Below are positions 47,055 through 56,452 of a stretch of 64,000 nucleotides of DNA, in pieces; the first letter of the stretch is position 1; each line of letters begins with the position of its first letter. Made by a program: the position numbers and the translations under genes. Source of the stretch: JBGSMF01 sp964651475 (GTDB taxonomy: Bacteria > Chloroflexota > Anaerolineae > Fen-1058); the NCBI GenBank assembly GCA_964651475.1, contig CAZYXV010000012.1:1-64000 (forward strand), in the 5' to 3' direction. The notes under the pieces are model-generated. The model was not told the origin of the DNA and ran no database searches. It saw nothing but the letters and a program-made list of their open reading frames with translations.

Positions 47055-47817
47055 AAATTTCTCCGAGTATTGGCTGTTCGGCGCGCAATGCGGCGACTAG
47101 AACGCCATCGAATTTGCCGGCGGCGATGAGCAGCTCTTGCACGGCGGCAGCCTGTGGATGCATCTTGGACAAATCACGTTGGGTGAGCAAAGCAATCACG
47201 CGCGCGCCCGGCGGCATGCCTTTTAGCCCTGCTCGTGGATCGGCCAGCACGCGCGCCATATCCTGTGGCGTGATGGGATCGCCGGGGCGCAGCCCCAACG
47301 CTTCCGCCTGCGCGAGGCGGTGAACGGTTTGCTCACTGGCTGGTTGGCCAAGAATATCCAGGTGCGCGCACACGACGACGCAATCGGCGCTGGCCGGAAT
47401 GACTGGCTCGTGATCGGCGGGGACTTTGAGGCCGCAGCCTTTTGCGCCGTCGGCTTCAATCAGCCAGGCGGGCGCGGGCAAAGCGGCGACGAGTTCGTCC
47501 AGGACGCCGGGCGGCAGGCCGGCCAGTTTGTGCGGCAGGCTGGGGATAGAGTGCCCCGGCGCGGAGGCATAGTCCCCGGGCAGCCGGGCGGCGGCCAGCA
47601 CCAGGCGCGGCGCGCGCGCAAGCACGTCGCGCACGCGGGCCAGATCAGGGCGCGGCGAGAGCATCAGCGCGCTATTGCCTGACAAGATGGGTTCCATAAT
47701 TTTCGTCGTCGTTGTGAACACGGCGGCCCCGTCCACCTCGTGCAACAGCCGCCAGATGGCCGTTGTCTTGCCGCCTGCTCCTACAAACGCAACAACGTGA
47801 CCGGGTAATGTGAACAT
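47047..47817 (-). CDS. yqeC: YqeC-type putative selenium-cofactor / molybdenum-hydroxylase accessory protein
   Basis: 256 residues. GHVVAFVGAGGKTTAIWRL is a P-loop-like GxGGKTT motif, and AWLIEADGAKGCGLKVPADHEPVIP is the second family signature. YqeC proteins are linked to selenium-dependent molybdenum hydroxylases in some genomes. No such hydroxylase or mocA-like gene is visible nearby, so the assignment is by family only. Confidence 0.88.
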   Translation of the reverse strand: MFTLPGHVVAFVGAGGKTTAIWRLLHEVDGAAVFTTTTKIMEPILSGNSALMLSPRPDLARVRDVLARAPRLVLAAARLPGDYASAPGHSIPSLPHKLAGLPPGVLDELVAALPAPAWLIEADGAKGCGLKVPADHEPVIPASADCVVVCAHLDILGQPASEQTVHRLAQAEALGLRPGDPITPQDMARVLADPRAGLKGMPPGARVIALLTQRDLSKMHPQAAAVQELLIAAGKFDGVLVAALRAEQPILGEIYD

Positions 47818-47904
47818 TTACATCTCTCTGAGTGCGATTATACGGCGCCATTGTAACAGAGAATTGGCTAATCGGCCAACCTGCCATGTGAGTGCTCACT
47901 GCTT

Positions 47905-47944
47905 ATTCGCCGGATTGGCGAATTGGTCATTTGGCGGGTATAAT
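47905..47944 (+). promoter_or_regulatory. Promoter with overlapping palindrome upstream of the glycosyltransferase operon
   Basis: TTGGCG (47915-47920), an 18-bp spacer and TATAAT (47939-47944). A perfect inverted repeat, ATTCGCC-GGATT-GGCGAAT (47905-47923), covers the -35 box and could be an operator. The operator role is inferred. Confidence 0.55.
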
Positions 47945-47973
47945 CCAATGCAATAACTGCATGGGAGGAAATG

Positions 47974-48654
47974 ATGAGACTCAGTGTGGTGATGCCGGTG
48001 TATAATGAAAAGGATACCATCCGCGAAATTTTGCGGCAGATACGCGCCGTGGGGCGCGCCGACGAAATTATCGTGGTGGACGATGGTTCGACGGATGGAA
48101 CGCGCGATATTTTGCACGAGGAAGAAAAGTGCGGCGATATTATTCTGATCCTGCACCACAGGAACAGGGGCAAGGGCGCCGCCGTCACCACCGGCTTTCA
48201 ACGCGCCACGGGTGATATTGTCTTAATTCAAGATGCTGACCTGGAATATGACCCGCGCGATTATCCTGCATTGGTGCGCCCTATCGAGGAAGGGCGGGTG
48301 GTGGCTGTTTACGGCAGCCGCTTTTTAGGGCCGCGCAAAGCCATGATGTTCTGGCACATGCTGGGCAACCAGTTTCTCACCCTGATCACCAACATTTTAT
48401 TCAATGCTATTCTGAGTGATATGGAAACGTGCTACAAGGTGCTGCGCGCCGATGTGGCCAAGGAGTTGAACCTCAAGTCGCCAGGGTGGGGCATTGACCC
48501 GGAAATCACCGCCAAGGTGCTCAAGCGCGGCCACCGCATTTTCGAGGTGCCCATCAGCTATTACGGGCGCGAATACACCGAGGGCAAAAAGATCACCTGG
48601 CGCGATGGCGTGCGCGTTCTGTGGACCTTGCTCAAGTATCGCGTTGTGGATTGA
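47974..48654 (+). CDS. Family 2 glycosyltransferase (dolichol-phosphate mannosyltransferase-like)
   Basis: 226 residues. RLSVVMPVYNEKDTI, IIVVDDGSTDGTRDIL, VLIQDADLEYDPRDYP (DxD) and VAVYGSRFLGPR form a GT-A fold typical of enzymes that transfer a sugar from a nucleotide to polyprenyl phosphate. The second of two adjacent ATGs (47974) is favoured by the distance to GGGAGG. It is cytoplasmic and membrane-associated, and it is followed by two membrane proteins that would use lipid-linked sugar donors. Confidence 0.93.
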   Translation: MRLSVVMPVYNEKDTIREILRQIRAVGRADEIIVVDDGSTDGTRDILHEEEKCGDIILILHHRNRGKGAAVTTGFQRATGDIVLIQDADLEYDPRDYPALVRPIEEGRVVAVYGSRFLGPRKAMMFWHMLGNQFLTLITNILFNAILSDMETCYKVLRADVAKELNLKSPGWGIDPEITAKVLKRGHRIFEVPISYYGREYTEGKKITWRDGVRVLWTLLKYRVVD

Positions 48655-48665
48655 GCGAGGGGCGG

Positions 48666-50180
48666 ATGGCGAATGGCGCGCCCCGGCGGCGCTGGGCGAT
48701 GATCTTGCTGTGCCTGGCAGCTTTTGCGCTGCGGCTTGGGCCGCTCTGGGCCAATCGTTTTCACCCTGACGAGGCTTTGTATGCTTCGTGGGGATTACTC
48801 ATTCGCACCGGGCGCGACGTGTGGTTGAGCCGGCAGGGTGTCGATAAATCCCCTCTCTTGTTTTATCTCATGGCGGTGTCTTTTCATTACGTGTGGCGTT
48901 CCGAGGTGGCGGCTCGCCTGCCCGGCCTCGTCGCCGGGACGCTGAGCGTGCCGCTCGTGTTTCAAATATCAAACGCCAAATATCACCCGTCCGGGTGGAT
49001 AGCGGCGGCGCTGGTGGCGTTTTCGCCGTTCGCGATCTTGTTTTCGCCCACGGCGTTTCTGGACCACGTCATGGTGATGCTGGGGTTGGCGGCCTGCGCG
49101 GCGGCGGTGCGTGGACGGGCGGGATGGGCCGGCGTGTTGATGGGCCTTTCGGCGGCGACCAAGCTAACGGGATTGTTATTCTTGCCGCTGGCGGCCGGGT
49201 TATGCGTTCAATCGCCGCATGATGCGCTTCGCACCCTACGCTCTACTGGGCGACTGGCGGCTGGGGTGCTCGGCATCATCGCGCTGGTCATTGTGTGGGA
49301 TCGCGTCAAGGGCGGCACGCCGTTTTGGATGCAGCAGGCTATCAACTATCAGGGGGTGCGCCTCGCGCCGCTGGTCCAGGTTTTCCCCCGCCTGCGCGCC
49401 TGGCTGTCGTTCTTTCCATACTTTTTCGGCTGGCCGGCGCTCGCCGTGATTGGCGGTCTGGCCGCAGCAAATCTCAAATCCCCAATACCTAATCGCCAAT
49501 CCCCATTCCCCAACCCCCAATCCCCAATAACAAACATCAATCTTCCCCATGTATTAGCTTGTTTTGCGCTGTTTTACGTGATCGTTCACACGCTGTTCTC
49601 GTTCGAGCTTTGGGACCGCTACTTGCTGGGATTGGTGCCTGTGATTGCGCTGCTGGCGGGCGAGTGCTTTGCGTCGCTGGCGTCACGCCTCGCACAGCGC
49701 GGCCACAGGTTGGGGCGGATTTTCGTAGAAAAGAGATTGCGTTCATCTGTCATGTGTGGAGTGTGCCTGGTTATTTTGCTCCCCCCTGCGCTGGTGGCCG
49801 CCCGCAGCGGTTATCCCATCGGCGGCGATCACGGCGCGTACGATGGCATTGACCAGGTGGCCGATTACTTGCGCGCGCTGCCCAAAGGCGCGGTGGCCTA
49901 TGACTACTGGCTGGGGTGGGAGTTCAAGTATTATCTGTGGGATGCGCAGGTATACCTGGCTTATTTTCCTACGCCGGACGTGTTACGTGACGACCTGATT
50001 GCCTTTGGCGACGCCTCGCCGCGCTATGTGACTATTCCCGCCTTTGCGGCGGCGCGGCCGGTGCTGGAAGCGATTGACCAGGCGGGCTTTCAAGCCGCGC
50101 CCGTGCTGACCACTGTTAATCGGCGTGGCCAGATTACATTTACGGTGTATAAAATTGAAAGCTCTGCAGCGTTTCGGTGA
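48666..50180 (+). CDS. Integral membrane glycosyltransferase (PMT/GT39-like)
   Basis: 504 residues with about ten hydrophobic segments. RFHPDEALYASWGLLI near the start carries the conserved acidic pair of GT-C mannosyltransferases, and RLPGLVAGTLSVPLVF is typical of PMT/ArnT-like enzymes. These transfer sugar from a lipid-phosphate donor on the outer face. Between about 268 and 300 there is a low-complexity insert of Ser, Pro, Asn and Gln (KSPIPNRQSPFPN...) encoded by CCCCAAT-like DNA repeats at 49475-49540; another short repeat-like stretch encodes FQISNAKYHPSGW. ATG 48666 follows GAGGGGCGG. Confidence 0.88.
   Translation: MANGAPRRRWAMILLCLAAFALRLGPLWANRFHPDEALYASWGLLIRTGRDVWLSRQGVDKSPLLFYLMAVSFHYVWRSEVAARLPGLVAGTLSVPLVFQISNAKYHPSGWIAAALVAFSPFAILFSPTAFLDHVMVMLGLAACAAAVRGRAGWAGVLMGLSAATKLTGLLFLPLAAGLCVQSPHDALRTLRSTGRLAAGVLGIIALVIVWDRVKGGTPFWMQQAINYQGVRLAPLVQVFPRLRAWLSFFPYFFGWPALAVIGGLAAANLKSPIPNRQSPFPNPQSPITNINLPHVLACFALFYVIVHTLFSFELWDRYLLGLVPVIALLAGECFASLASRLAQRGHRLGRIFVEKRLRSSVMCGVCLVILLPPALVAARSGYPIGGDHGAYDGIDQVADYLRALPKGAVAYDYWLGWEFKYYLWDAQVYLAYFPTPDVLRDDLIAFGDASPRYVTIPAFAAARPVLEAIDQAGFQAAPVLTTVNRRGQITFTVYKIESSAAFR
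49475..49540. repeat. In-frame CCCCAAT-type short tandem repeat inside a coding sequence
   Basis: The tract is a degenerate series of CCCCAAT, CGCCAAT and CCCATTC units of six to nine bases. It stays in frame through the gene, encoding a Ser-Pro-Asn-Gln linker. Similar short heptamer repeats are known from cyanobacteria (STRR) and occur in other phyla; that comparison is from memory. Confidence 0.8.
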
Positions 50181-53001
50181 ATTTTTGCGGCGCCATCCAA
50201 TGTGCCTGGATGGGGCGGTGTTGCTTGCGCTCGCGGCAATTGTTTTTTACAAGCTGGCGTTGACCAATCTCATCATCGCGCGCGGCGATGTGTTCACGTA
50301 CTTTTACCCGTATTTTGATTATGCCGCCCAAGCGACGCGCCAGGGACATTTGCCGTTGTGGAACCCGTACCTGTTTATGGGCGCGCCGTTTTTAGCCAAT
50401 AGCCAGGCGGGATTTTTTTATCCGCTCAACCGCTTGCTTTCCTGGCTGCCTGTGACGCGCGCGGTGAACGTGACGATTATAGTGCACGTATGGTTAGCCG
50501 GCTTGGGGATGTATGCTTTTGCGCGGCGCAGCCTGGATGTGTCTCGCCTGGCGGCGTGGATGGCGAGTGCTGCTTTTGCAGTGGGAGGCTACTTGGCGGC
50601 GCAGGTGGAGCACGTCAACCAGTTGCAAGGCCTGGCCTGGCTGCCGTGGTTGTTGGTGTGGTTTGACCTGGCGTGGGGCAGAAACCCGCTTCCTGCCAGA
50701 CGCGGGATTCCTGGTATTGGATTGGCTGTGACGGTGGCGTTGCAATTATTGACGGGACATACGCAATCGGCTTTCATCAGCCTGATGGGACTGGGGCTGT
50801 ACGCGCTGCTCAGCCACCCCCTTCAACCGTGCCGTGCGTGGCTCAAGCGATGGGCCGCATTGGCCGGCGCGGTGATGTTGGGGGCGGCGTTGGCCGCCGT
50901 GCAACTGGTCCCCACGTTTGAACTGGCGCAGCTTTCAATACGCAGCGGCGGATTGAGTTGGCGCGAGGCCGTGTCGTTTTCGCTCAAGCCGGCGCTGGTG
51001 GGACGCGCCTTGCTGCCAGACTATGGGCAGGCCATTTTCCCAGAGTACGTGGCCTACGTGGGCGTGGCGGGGCTTATGCTTGCCGTGATTGGGTTGATGG
51101 GGCGCTGGCGCGACGCGCGTATCCGCGTATTGGCGGCTCTGGCGGGCCTGGGGCTGTTTTTTGCGCTGGGCGGCTACAATCCGCTGTATCTTGCGCTGGT
51201 GAGATTTGCTCCCGGCTTTGGATTGTTTCGCGTCCCGGCGCGCTGGCTGGTGTGGTATGCGTTCGGCGCGGCGGGCCTGATTGGGTGTGGCTTTGATGCA
51301 CTGGCCGGATCGCCGCGCCGGCTCGTGTTGACGGTGTGGGGCGCCGCTTTTATGGCGCTGGCGGCGCTGGCGTGGTACGCGGCGCGCGTCATTGTGCCCG
51401 GCACGGATCAGCCCGCCGGAAACGTGAGTACGATGGCCTGGCTTGGGTGGCTCGTTGCGGCAGGAGGAGTTGCCGGACTGGTGTGGCTGCGCCCGCGTTG
51501 GAGCGCGGCGGCGCTGGCCGCCATCGTGGCGGTCGAATTGTTTGCCGCCAGCGCGGCCTTGCCCTTTAACCGCGCCACAGCGCCGGAAGCTCTGACCAGC
51601 CTGCGCCCTTCGATTCTCACGCTCCAATCTCCAGGCTCTGATCTGTCTTCCCCCATTTTCAGATTTCTATCGCTTTCCGACATTTTCTTTGATCCGGGCG
51701 ACCGCGCCGAACTGGATAGCGCCTTTGCCGATCAACTTGGGGCGGATGCTTTTTACGATTTATTGGTCGCTACCAAGCAAAAAGAAATCGTCGCGCCCAA
51801 CCTGCCCTTGTATTACCGGCTGCCTACCGTAGATGGGTTCGACGGCGGCATCTTGCCGCTGCGCGATTACGTGACCTTTCAGCAGCTTTTTGCGCCGACC
51901 GAACACATCAGCCCGGATGGCCGCCTGCGCGAGGCGCTGCGCGATGTGCCGGACGGCAAGTGGCTGTCGCTGATGAATGTGCGTTACGTCGTCACCGACA
52001 AGACGCTCGACGCCTGGCTAGACGATGTGTTTTACGACTTGCAATTCAGCACGGCGCTCGAAGCGGGGCGGGTGGAGCGTGCGGTTGTGGCGCGTGTCCC
52101 TCGCTTTGAGGCGACGGCGCTGGGGATGGTGAGTTACCTGCAAGGCGCGGCGCGCGCGCCGCAAGGCGCGCCCGCTGCCCAAGTGATGGTGGGCTTTGAC
52201 GGCGGTATGACGCAGACGTTCACCTTGCGCGCTGGCGTGGATACGGCTGAAGGCATATACCCCGGCGATGCCGCGCACCAGGCGGCGCAAGTGGGTGGAC
52301 ACTATGTGCGCGATCACCCCGAAATCACTGATTACGTCACGCGGCTGCGTTGGGATAGCCCGCGCATCGTCACGTCGGTCAGGGTGCAAGTCGAGACGCC
52401 TGGTTTTTCTGTGATCGTGCGCGGCGCGTCGCTCATTGACGAGCGCACCGGCGCTTTTCAATCGCTGGTGATTTCGGGGCGCGGGCGGTTCGTCCAACTG
52501 TATTCGGGCGATGTGAAAATATACGAAAACCTGGACGCGCTGCCGCGTGCGTTCGTGGTCCCGCGTGCGCTGGCGCGCCGCGGCAATGACGCGCTGGCGG
52601 CGATGCGTGACCCTGCTTTTGACCCGGCCAGCCAGGTGATATTGGATATGCCGGATGTTCCGCAGGTGGCTGCGGCGAACGATTACACGGCCACGCTGAC
52701 ATTGTACCAGCCCGAACACGTGCTCGTGGAAGTGGCAACCGATCAGTTGGCCTGGCTGGTGTTGACCGATACATATTATCCAGGTTGGCGCGCGTTTATA
52801 GACGGCAAACCCGCGCCCATCACGCGCGCAGATATGCTCTTTCGCGCCGTGGCGGTGCCGCAGGGAAAACATTGCGTGGAATTTGTTTACGATCCGCTCT
52901 CGCTCAAGATCGGGGCGGGGGTGAGCCTGGCGGCGTTGATTGTGGCAGTGGTTTGCCTTGTGCTCATTCAGAGGCGGCGTTTTGTTGGATGGGCAGGTTG
53001 A
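50125..53001 (+). CDS. YfhO-family membrane protein
   Basis: 958 residues at the longest. An N-terminal block of about 11 membrane helices (to about 480) includes LPLWNPYLFMGAPFLANSQAGFFYP and FRVPARWLVWYAFGAAGL, typical of YfhO/GT-C-like proteins, which in Firmicutes help glycosylate lipoteichoic acid. A large extracytoplasmic part follows, with a last helix near 930-950. The start is uncertain: GTG 50125, TTG 50152, TTG 50185 and ATG 50200 are all in frame and the upstream gene ends at 50180. GGTGA four bases before TTG 50185 is the best ribosome site. It converges with the histidine-kinase gene and overlaps it by 38 bp. Confidence 0.85.
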   Translation: MARLHLRCIKLKALQRFGEFLRRHPMCLDGAVLLALAAIVFYKLALTNLIIARGDVFTYFYPYFDYAAQATRQGHLPLWNPYLFMGAPFLANSQAGFFYPLNRLLSWLPVTRAVNVTIIVHVWLAGLGMYAFARRSLDVSRLAAWMASAAFAVGGYLAAQVEHVNQLQGLAWLPWLLVWFDLAWGRNPLPARRGIPGIGLAVTVALQLLTGHTQSAFISLMGLGLYALLSHPLQPCRAWLKRWAALAGAVMLGAALAAVQLVPTFELAQLSIRSGGLSWREAVSFSLKPALVGRALLPDYGQAIFPEYVAYVGVAGLMLAVIGLMGRWRDARIRVLAALAGLGLFFALGGYNPLYLALVRFAPGFGLFRVPARWLVWYAFGAAGLIGCGFDALAGSPRRLVLTVWGAAFMALAALAWYAARVIVPGTDQPAGNVSTMAWLGWLVAAGGVAGLVWLRPRWSAAALAAIVAVELFAASAALPFNRATAPEALTSLRPSILTLQSPGSDLSSPIFRFLSLSDIFFDPGDRAELDSAFADQLGADAFYDLLVATKQKEIVAPNLPLYYRLPTVDGFDGGILPLRDYVTFQQLFAPTEHISPDGRLREALRDVPDGKWLSLMNVRYVVTDKTLDAWLDDVFYDLQFSTALEAGRVERAVVARVPRFEATALGMVSYLQGAARAPQGAPAAQVMVGFDGGMTQTFTLRAGVDTAEGIYPGDAAHQAAQVGGHYVRDHPEITDYVTRLRWDSPRIVTSVRVQVETPGFSVIVRGASLIDERTGAFQSLVISGRGRFVQLYSGDVKIYENLDALPRAFVVPRALARRGNDALAAMRDPAFDPASQVILDMPDVPQVAAANDYTATLTLYQPEHVLVEVATDQLAWLVLTDTYYPGWRAFIDGKPAPITRADMLFRAVAVPQGKHCVEFVYDPLSLKIGAGVSLAALIVAVVCLVLIQRRRFVGWAG

Positions 53002-56000
53002 ATGTAAAAGTTGCGCCTTGTCCGGGCGTGCTTTCTACCCAGATGCGCTCTCCGTGCGCTTCGATGGCCAGCTTGCAAAAAGCCAATCCCAGGCCGCTGC
53101 CGCGCCCAATTTGCCGCCCGGTCACGAATTTTTGGAATAGCCTACTTTGAATTTCTGGCGGGATGCCCGCACCGGTATCGCTGACTGAAACCTGGAGCAC
53201 GATGCGCCCCTCTTTTTCTGCGGGTTGGGCAGTGACACGGACGACACCGCCGGGCGGGGTGAATTTTATGGCGTTGCCCACCAGGTTTTGCAGCACGCGG
53301 CTGATCAAGCCTGCATCGGCCCAGGCGTGCGGCAAACTGAACGGCGCGTCGCTTTCGAGGCGGATGCTCTTTTCGCCGGCGAGCGCCGCCTGCATTTGAA
53401 ACGTTTCGGCCACCAAATCAGCCAACGCAAACTCGTCGTGCTTGAGTGGCATTTGCTGGCTTTCCAAACGGCTCACGTCCAGTATAGAATCCACCAATCC
53501 TTTCATGCGCAGCGAGCTGCGTTGGGCTGCTTCCAGAATCTCGCGCTGCTGAAAGGCCAGTTCCCCAAAAGCGCCGTTGGTCAGGAGACTGAACGAGGTG
53601 ACGATACTCGTGAGTGGATTGCGCAGGTCGTGCACCATGGTGCGGGTCATATCTTCGCGCAGCCGCTCGACGGCGCGCTCGTCAGTCACATCGCGCAACA
53701 CCAGCAGCCGCCCCAGCGGCGTGTCGCCGGATAGCACAGGCAAGTTGAACCAATGGATAGTACGCGGCGGCACATCATATTCACCTTCTCCGGGCGGCTC
53801 GTCGCCGCGTTGAATGCGGCGTATCTCGTCCAGCACTGCCCGCATCACGGCCGGCGAGCGGCGGCGCAGCGGGCGCGCCAGGTGTACGAGTGAATAGCCA
53901 ATCCATTCTTCCGGCTGGCCGGTCAGCCGCAGCAGTTGCAGCGCCGTCTCGTTAATCACCAGGACGCGTTGATTCATCCCGATGAGGACTACCCCGTCGC
54001 GTGTGGATTTGATCAGCGCTTGCAGCTGGCTGCGCTCGTTTTGGATGGTCTGGAAGAGGCGCGCATTTTCCATCGCCAGGGCAATGGCGTCGGCCAGCGA
54101 CTCGGCCAACACGACGTCGTCGGCGTTAAAAGCCGCCAACTGGCTGCTTTCCAGGTTGAGCACGCCCATCACTCGCCCGCTGCGATGTATCGGAACAGCC
54201 AGTTCGCTGTGGATGGCGGCGTGCCCCACCTCGTAATCCGGGTCCGAGTGCACGTCTGGCACATTTTGCGTGAGGGCGGTTCGCAAAGCGCGCCCGATGA
54301 TGCCTCGGTTAATTGAAAACCTGTATTGGGTTGCTTGCGCAAGCTTGCCGCCGGCAGCGCTGATAACCCACTGCTGGCCGTCTGGGTCCAACCTGGCAAT
54401 CGCCACGTCAGACCACCCTGCAAAGCCAACGATAGCATCCACGGCGGCGCGCGCGACGGCGTCGGGGGAGCGCTGCTCGCTCACGGCGCTGAGGACTTCG
54501 TACAACGTGATTTGCCGGTCGGCCATGCGGCGTTGGACGTCAAAGATTTGCGCGTTGCGCACGGCCAGCGCCATCTGGTCGGCAGCAGCCTGCATCAACT
54601 CGACGTGGCCGGCGTCAAAATGGCCCGGCTGCGAGTGGGTTAGTGTGAGAATCCCCAACAATATCGCGCCGCTCGAAATCGGCGCGGCCAAGACCGAGCG
54701 AACGAGATAGGGTTCAGCAGGCAAGCGCACCCAGCGGTCGTCTTGAGTGATATCGGTGATGAGTGCAGGCTGGCGGTGATGAGCGACCCAGCTGGCTAAG
54801 CCCTTGCTCATAACGAGGTCGAGGAGGAGGCGGCGCTCCTCCGGCGTTACCTCGCGGCGCAGAATGCTGTGTGTTACAGCGCCGGAACTGTCTAGCAAGA
54901 ACAGGCTGCCGTGCTCGGCGCTGGTGAGCGTGGTGGACACATCCAGCACGTTTTGCAGCGTGGCTTCCAGCGTTGGCCCCTCAGCCGTGGCGCGCGCCAC
55001 GGCGACCAAATTTTCAAACAACTGTTTTTGGGCGCGCAGTTTAGCCTCGGCCTGCTTGCGTTCGGTGATGTCTTGTTTGATGGCAATAAAGTGAGCAATG
55101 CTGCCCTGCGCGTCGTGCACGGGGGTGATGCTTTGCTCTTCGGTGTAGAGGCTGCCATCTTTGCGGCGGTTCGTGATTTCGCCGCGCCAGACGCGCCCGG
55201 CCAGGATGGTGTCCCAGAGATTTTTATAGAATGCCTGGTCGTGCTGATCTGAGCGAAGCAGGCGTGGATTTTGGCCGATCGCCTCTTCCGAGGTGTAGCC
55301 GGTCAGATGAGTAAAGGCAGGATTGACCCACGTGATGTGGCCTTGCCGGTCGGTGATGACGATGGCATTTGCGGCGGATTCCGTGGCGGTGTTTGCCAGC
55401 CGCATGTTTTCTTCAGCTTGCTTGCGCTCGGTAATATCGCGCAAGACTACCAGCCGTCCTACGCTCTGGCCGCGCCGGCTGCTCAGCGGCGAGATGCGCG
55501 CGTCATAGATGCGGCGCGTTTTCCCGTTTTGTATCGCCATCTCGGTCTGCGCTGCGACCGTGTCTCGATAGCGTTCGACGAAATCCGGCCAGGCGCCAAA
55601 GACCTGCGCCGCCGGTTGGCCAATCACTTTGGAGGTCTGGCGGTCAATGATGCGTTGAGCCGCCGGGTTGAGGTCTATCACGCGATTTTGTGTGTCCAGC
55701 ACAATTACCCCGTCGCTCAGTCCCTCGACGACGGCGTCGCGTGCGACCGGCGCAACGTCGAGCAGCCGGAAGCGGAACAGCCCCCACGCGCACGCCAGCC
55801 CGCTGATTGCAAAAGCAAAGGGTGTGGGGTCCAATGGGTGCATCGGGTTGAGGCGAGCCAGGTACAGCGCGTTGCTGGCCAACGGCGCCAGCGCCCCAAC
55901 CAGCAAAATGCCGGCCTGCCAGCGGTAGAGATTCGCCGAGCGCACCAGCATCGAAATAATCAGGCCGGTGCCGACCAGCATATACCCATAAGAAAACACC

Positions 56001-56452
56001 AGGTGTACTCCAAACCATGCGCCATACGTCATGCGCAACACGGGCAGCAGTTCATCCGAATGCACATCGAGGCGTTCCCAGATCAAAAGGTGCGCTTCGT
56101 TTGTCCATGCCAGAAGCAGCGTGATCAGCGGCACAACACATAACACAGCCGCGCTGCGGCGCGTCAGCCACTTTTCGCGTCCGGTGTATTGGAGCGCAAA
56201 GGCCAGCCACAGCACGGGCGCGCTGGCGATGCCCAGGTACTCGAATTTGGCCCACACGATTTTGGCCGGCAGGTCAACGCTTGCGATTTCCAGTATATAG
56301 CTCAATGACCATTCGGCTACCGCCAGCATCAATAGAAAAAAGATGGCCGCGCCGAGCGCCGTGCGCCGCTGCCAGGCGCAGGCCGCCAGGCCAGCCAGAA
56401 CAAGCGTTACGATGAGCAAGGGCAGAAGGTAGGGTGTGTATTGCCAGTTCAC
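52964..56452 (-). CDS. Hybrid-sensor-rich histidine kinase: 7TM-PAS-PAS-GAF-GAF-PAS-HisKA-HATPase
   Basis: 1162 residues. Seven N-terminal membrane helices (about 5-225) form a 7TMR-HK-like sensor. PAS domains lie at about 235-345 and 350-475 (each ending in a VLRDITERK or IKQDITERK hook), two GAF domains at about 495-650 and 665-815, and a third PAS at about 825-930. The kinase core has H-box MVHDLRNPLTSIV with the phosphoacceptor His, then N, G1 and G2 boxes (LVGNAIKFT, DTGAGIPPE, GRGSGLGLAFCK). No receiver domain or response regulator gene is adjacent, so it is an orphan kinase. The start is GTG 56452 with GAGGA eight bases upstream; TTG 56455 is the longer alternative. Confidence 0.94.
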   Translation of the reverse strand: MNWQYTPYLLPLLIVTLVLAGLAACAWQRRTALGAAIFFLLMLAVAEWSLSYILEIASVDLPAKIVWAKFEYLGIASAPVLWLAFALQYTGREKWLTRRSAAVLCVVPLITLLLAWTNEAHLLIWERLDVHSDELLPVLRMTYGAWFGVHLVFSYGYMLVGTGLIISMLVRSANLYRWQAGILLVGALAPLASNALYLARLNPMHPLDPTPFAFAISGLACAWGLFRFRLLDVAPVARDAVVEGLSDGVIVLDTQNRVIDLNPAAQRIIDRQTSKVIGQPAAQVFGAWPDFVERYRDTVAAQTEMAIQNGKTRRIYDARISPLSSRRGQSVGRLVVLRDITERKQAEENMRLANTATESAANAIVITDRQGHITWVNPAFTHLTGYTSEEAIGQNPRLLRSDQHDQAFYKNLWDTILAGRVWRGEITNRRKDGSLYTEEQSITPVHDAQGSIAHFIAIKQDITERKQAEAKLRAQKQLFENLVAVARATAEGPTLEATLQNVLDVSTTLTSAEHGSLFLLDSSGAVTHSILRREVTPEERRLLLDLVMSKGLASWVAHHRQPALITDITQDDRWVRLPAEPYLVRSVLAAPISSGAILLGILTLTHSQPGHFDAGHVELMQAAADQMALAVRNAQIFDVQRRMADRQITLYEVLSAVSEQRSPDAVARAAVDAIVGFAGWSDVAIARLDPDGQQWVISAAGGKLAQATQYRFSINRGIIGRALRTALTQNVPDVHSDPDYEVGHAAIHSELAVPIHRSGRVMGVLNLESSQLAAFNADDVVLAESLADAIALAMENARLFQTIQNERSQLQALIKSTRDGVVLIGMNQRVLVINETALQLLRLTGQPEEWIGYSLVHLARPLRRRSPAVMRAVLDEIRRIQRGDEPPGEGEYDVPPRTIHWFNLPVLSGDTPLGRLLVLRDVTDERAVERLREDMTRTMVHDLRNPLTSIVTSFSLLTNGAFGELAFQQREILEAAQRSSLRMKGLVDSILDVSRLESQQMPLKHDEFALADLVAETFQMQAALAGEKSIRLESDAPFSLPHAWADAGLISRVLQNLVGNAIKFTPPGGVVRVTAQPAEKEGRIVLQVSVSDTGAGIPPEIQSRLFQKFVTGRQIGRGSGLGLAFCKLAIEAHGERIWVESTPGQGATFTFNLPIQQNAASE

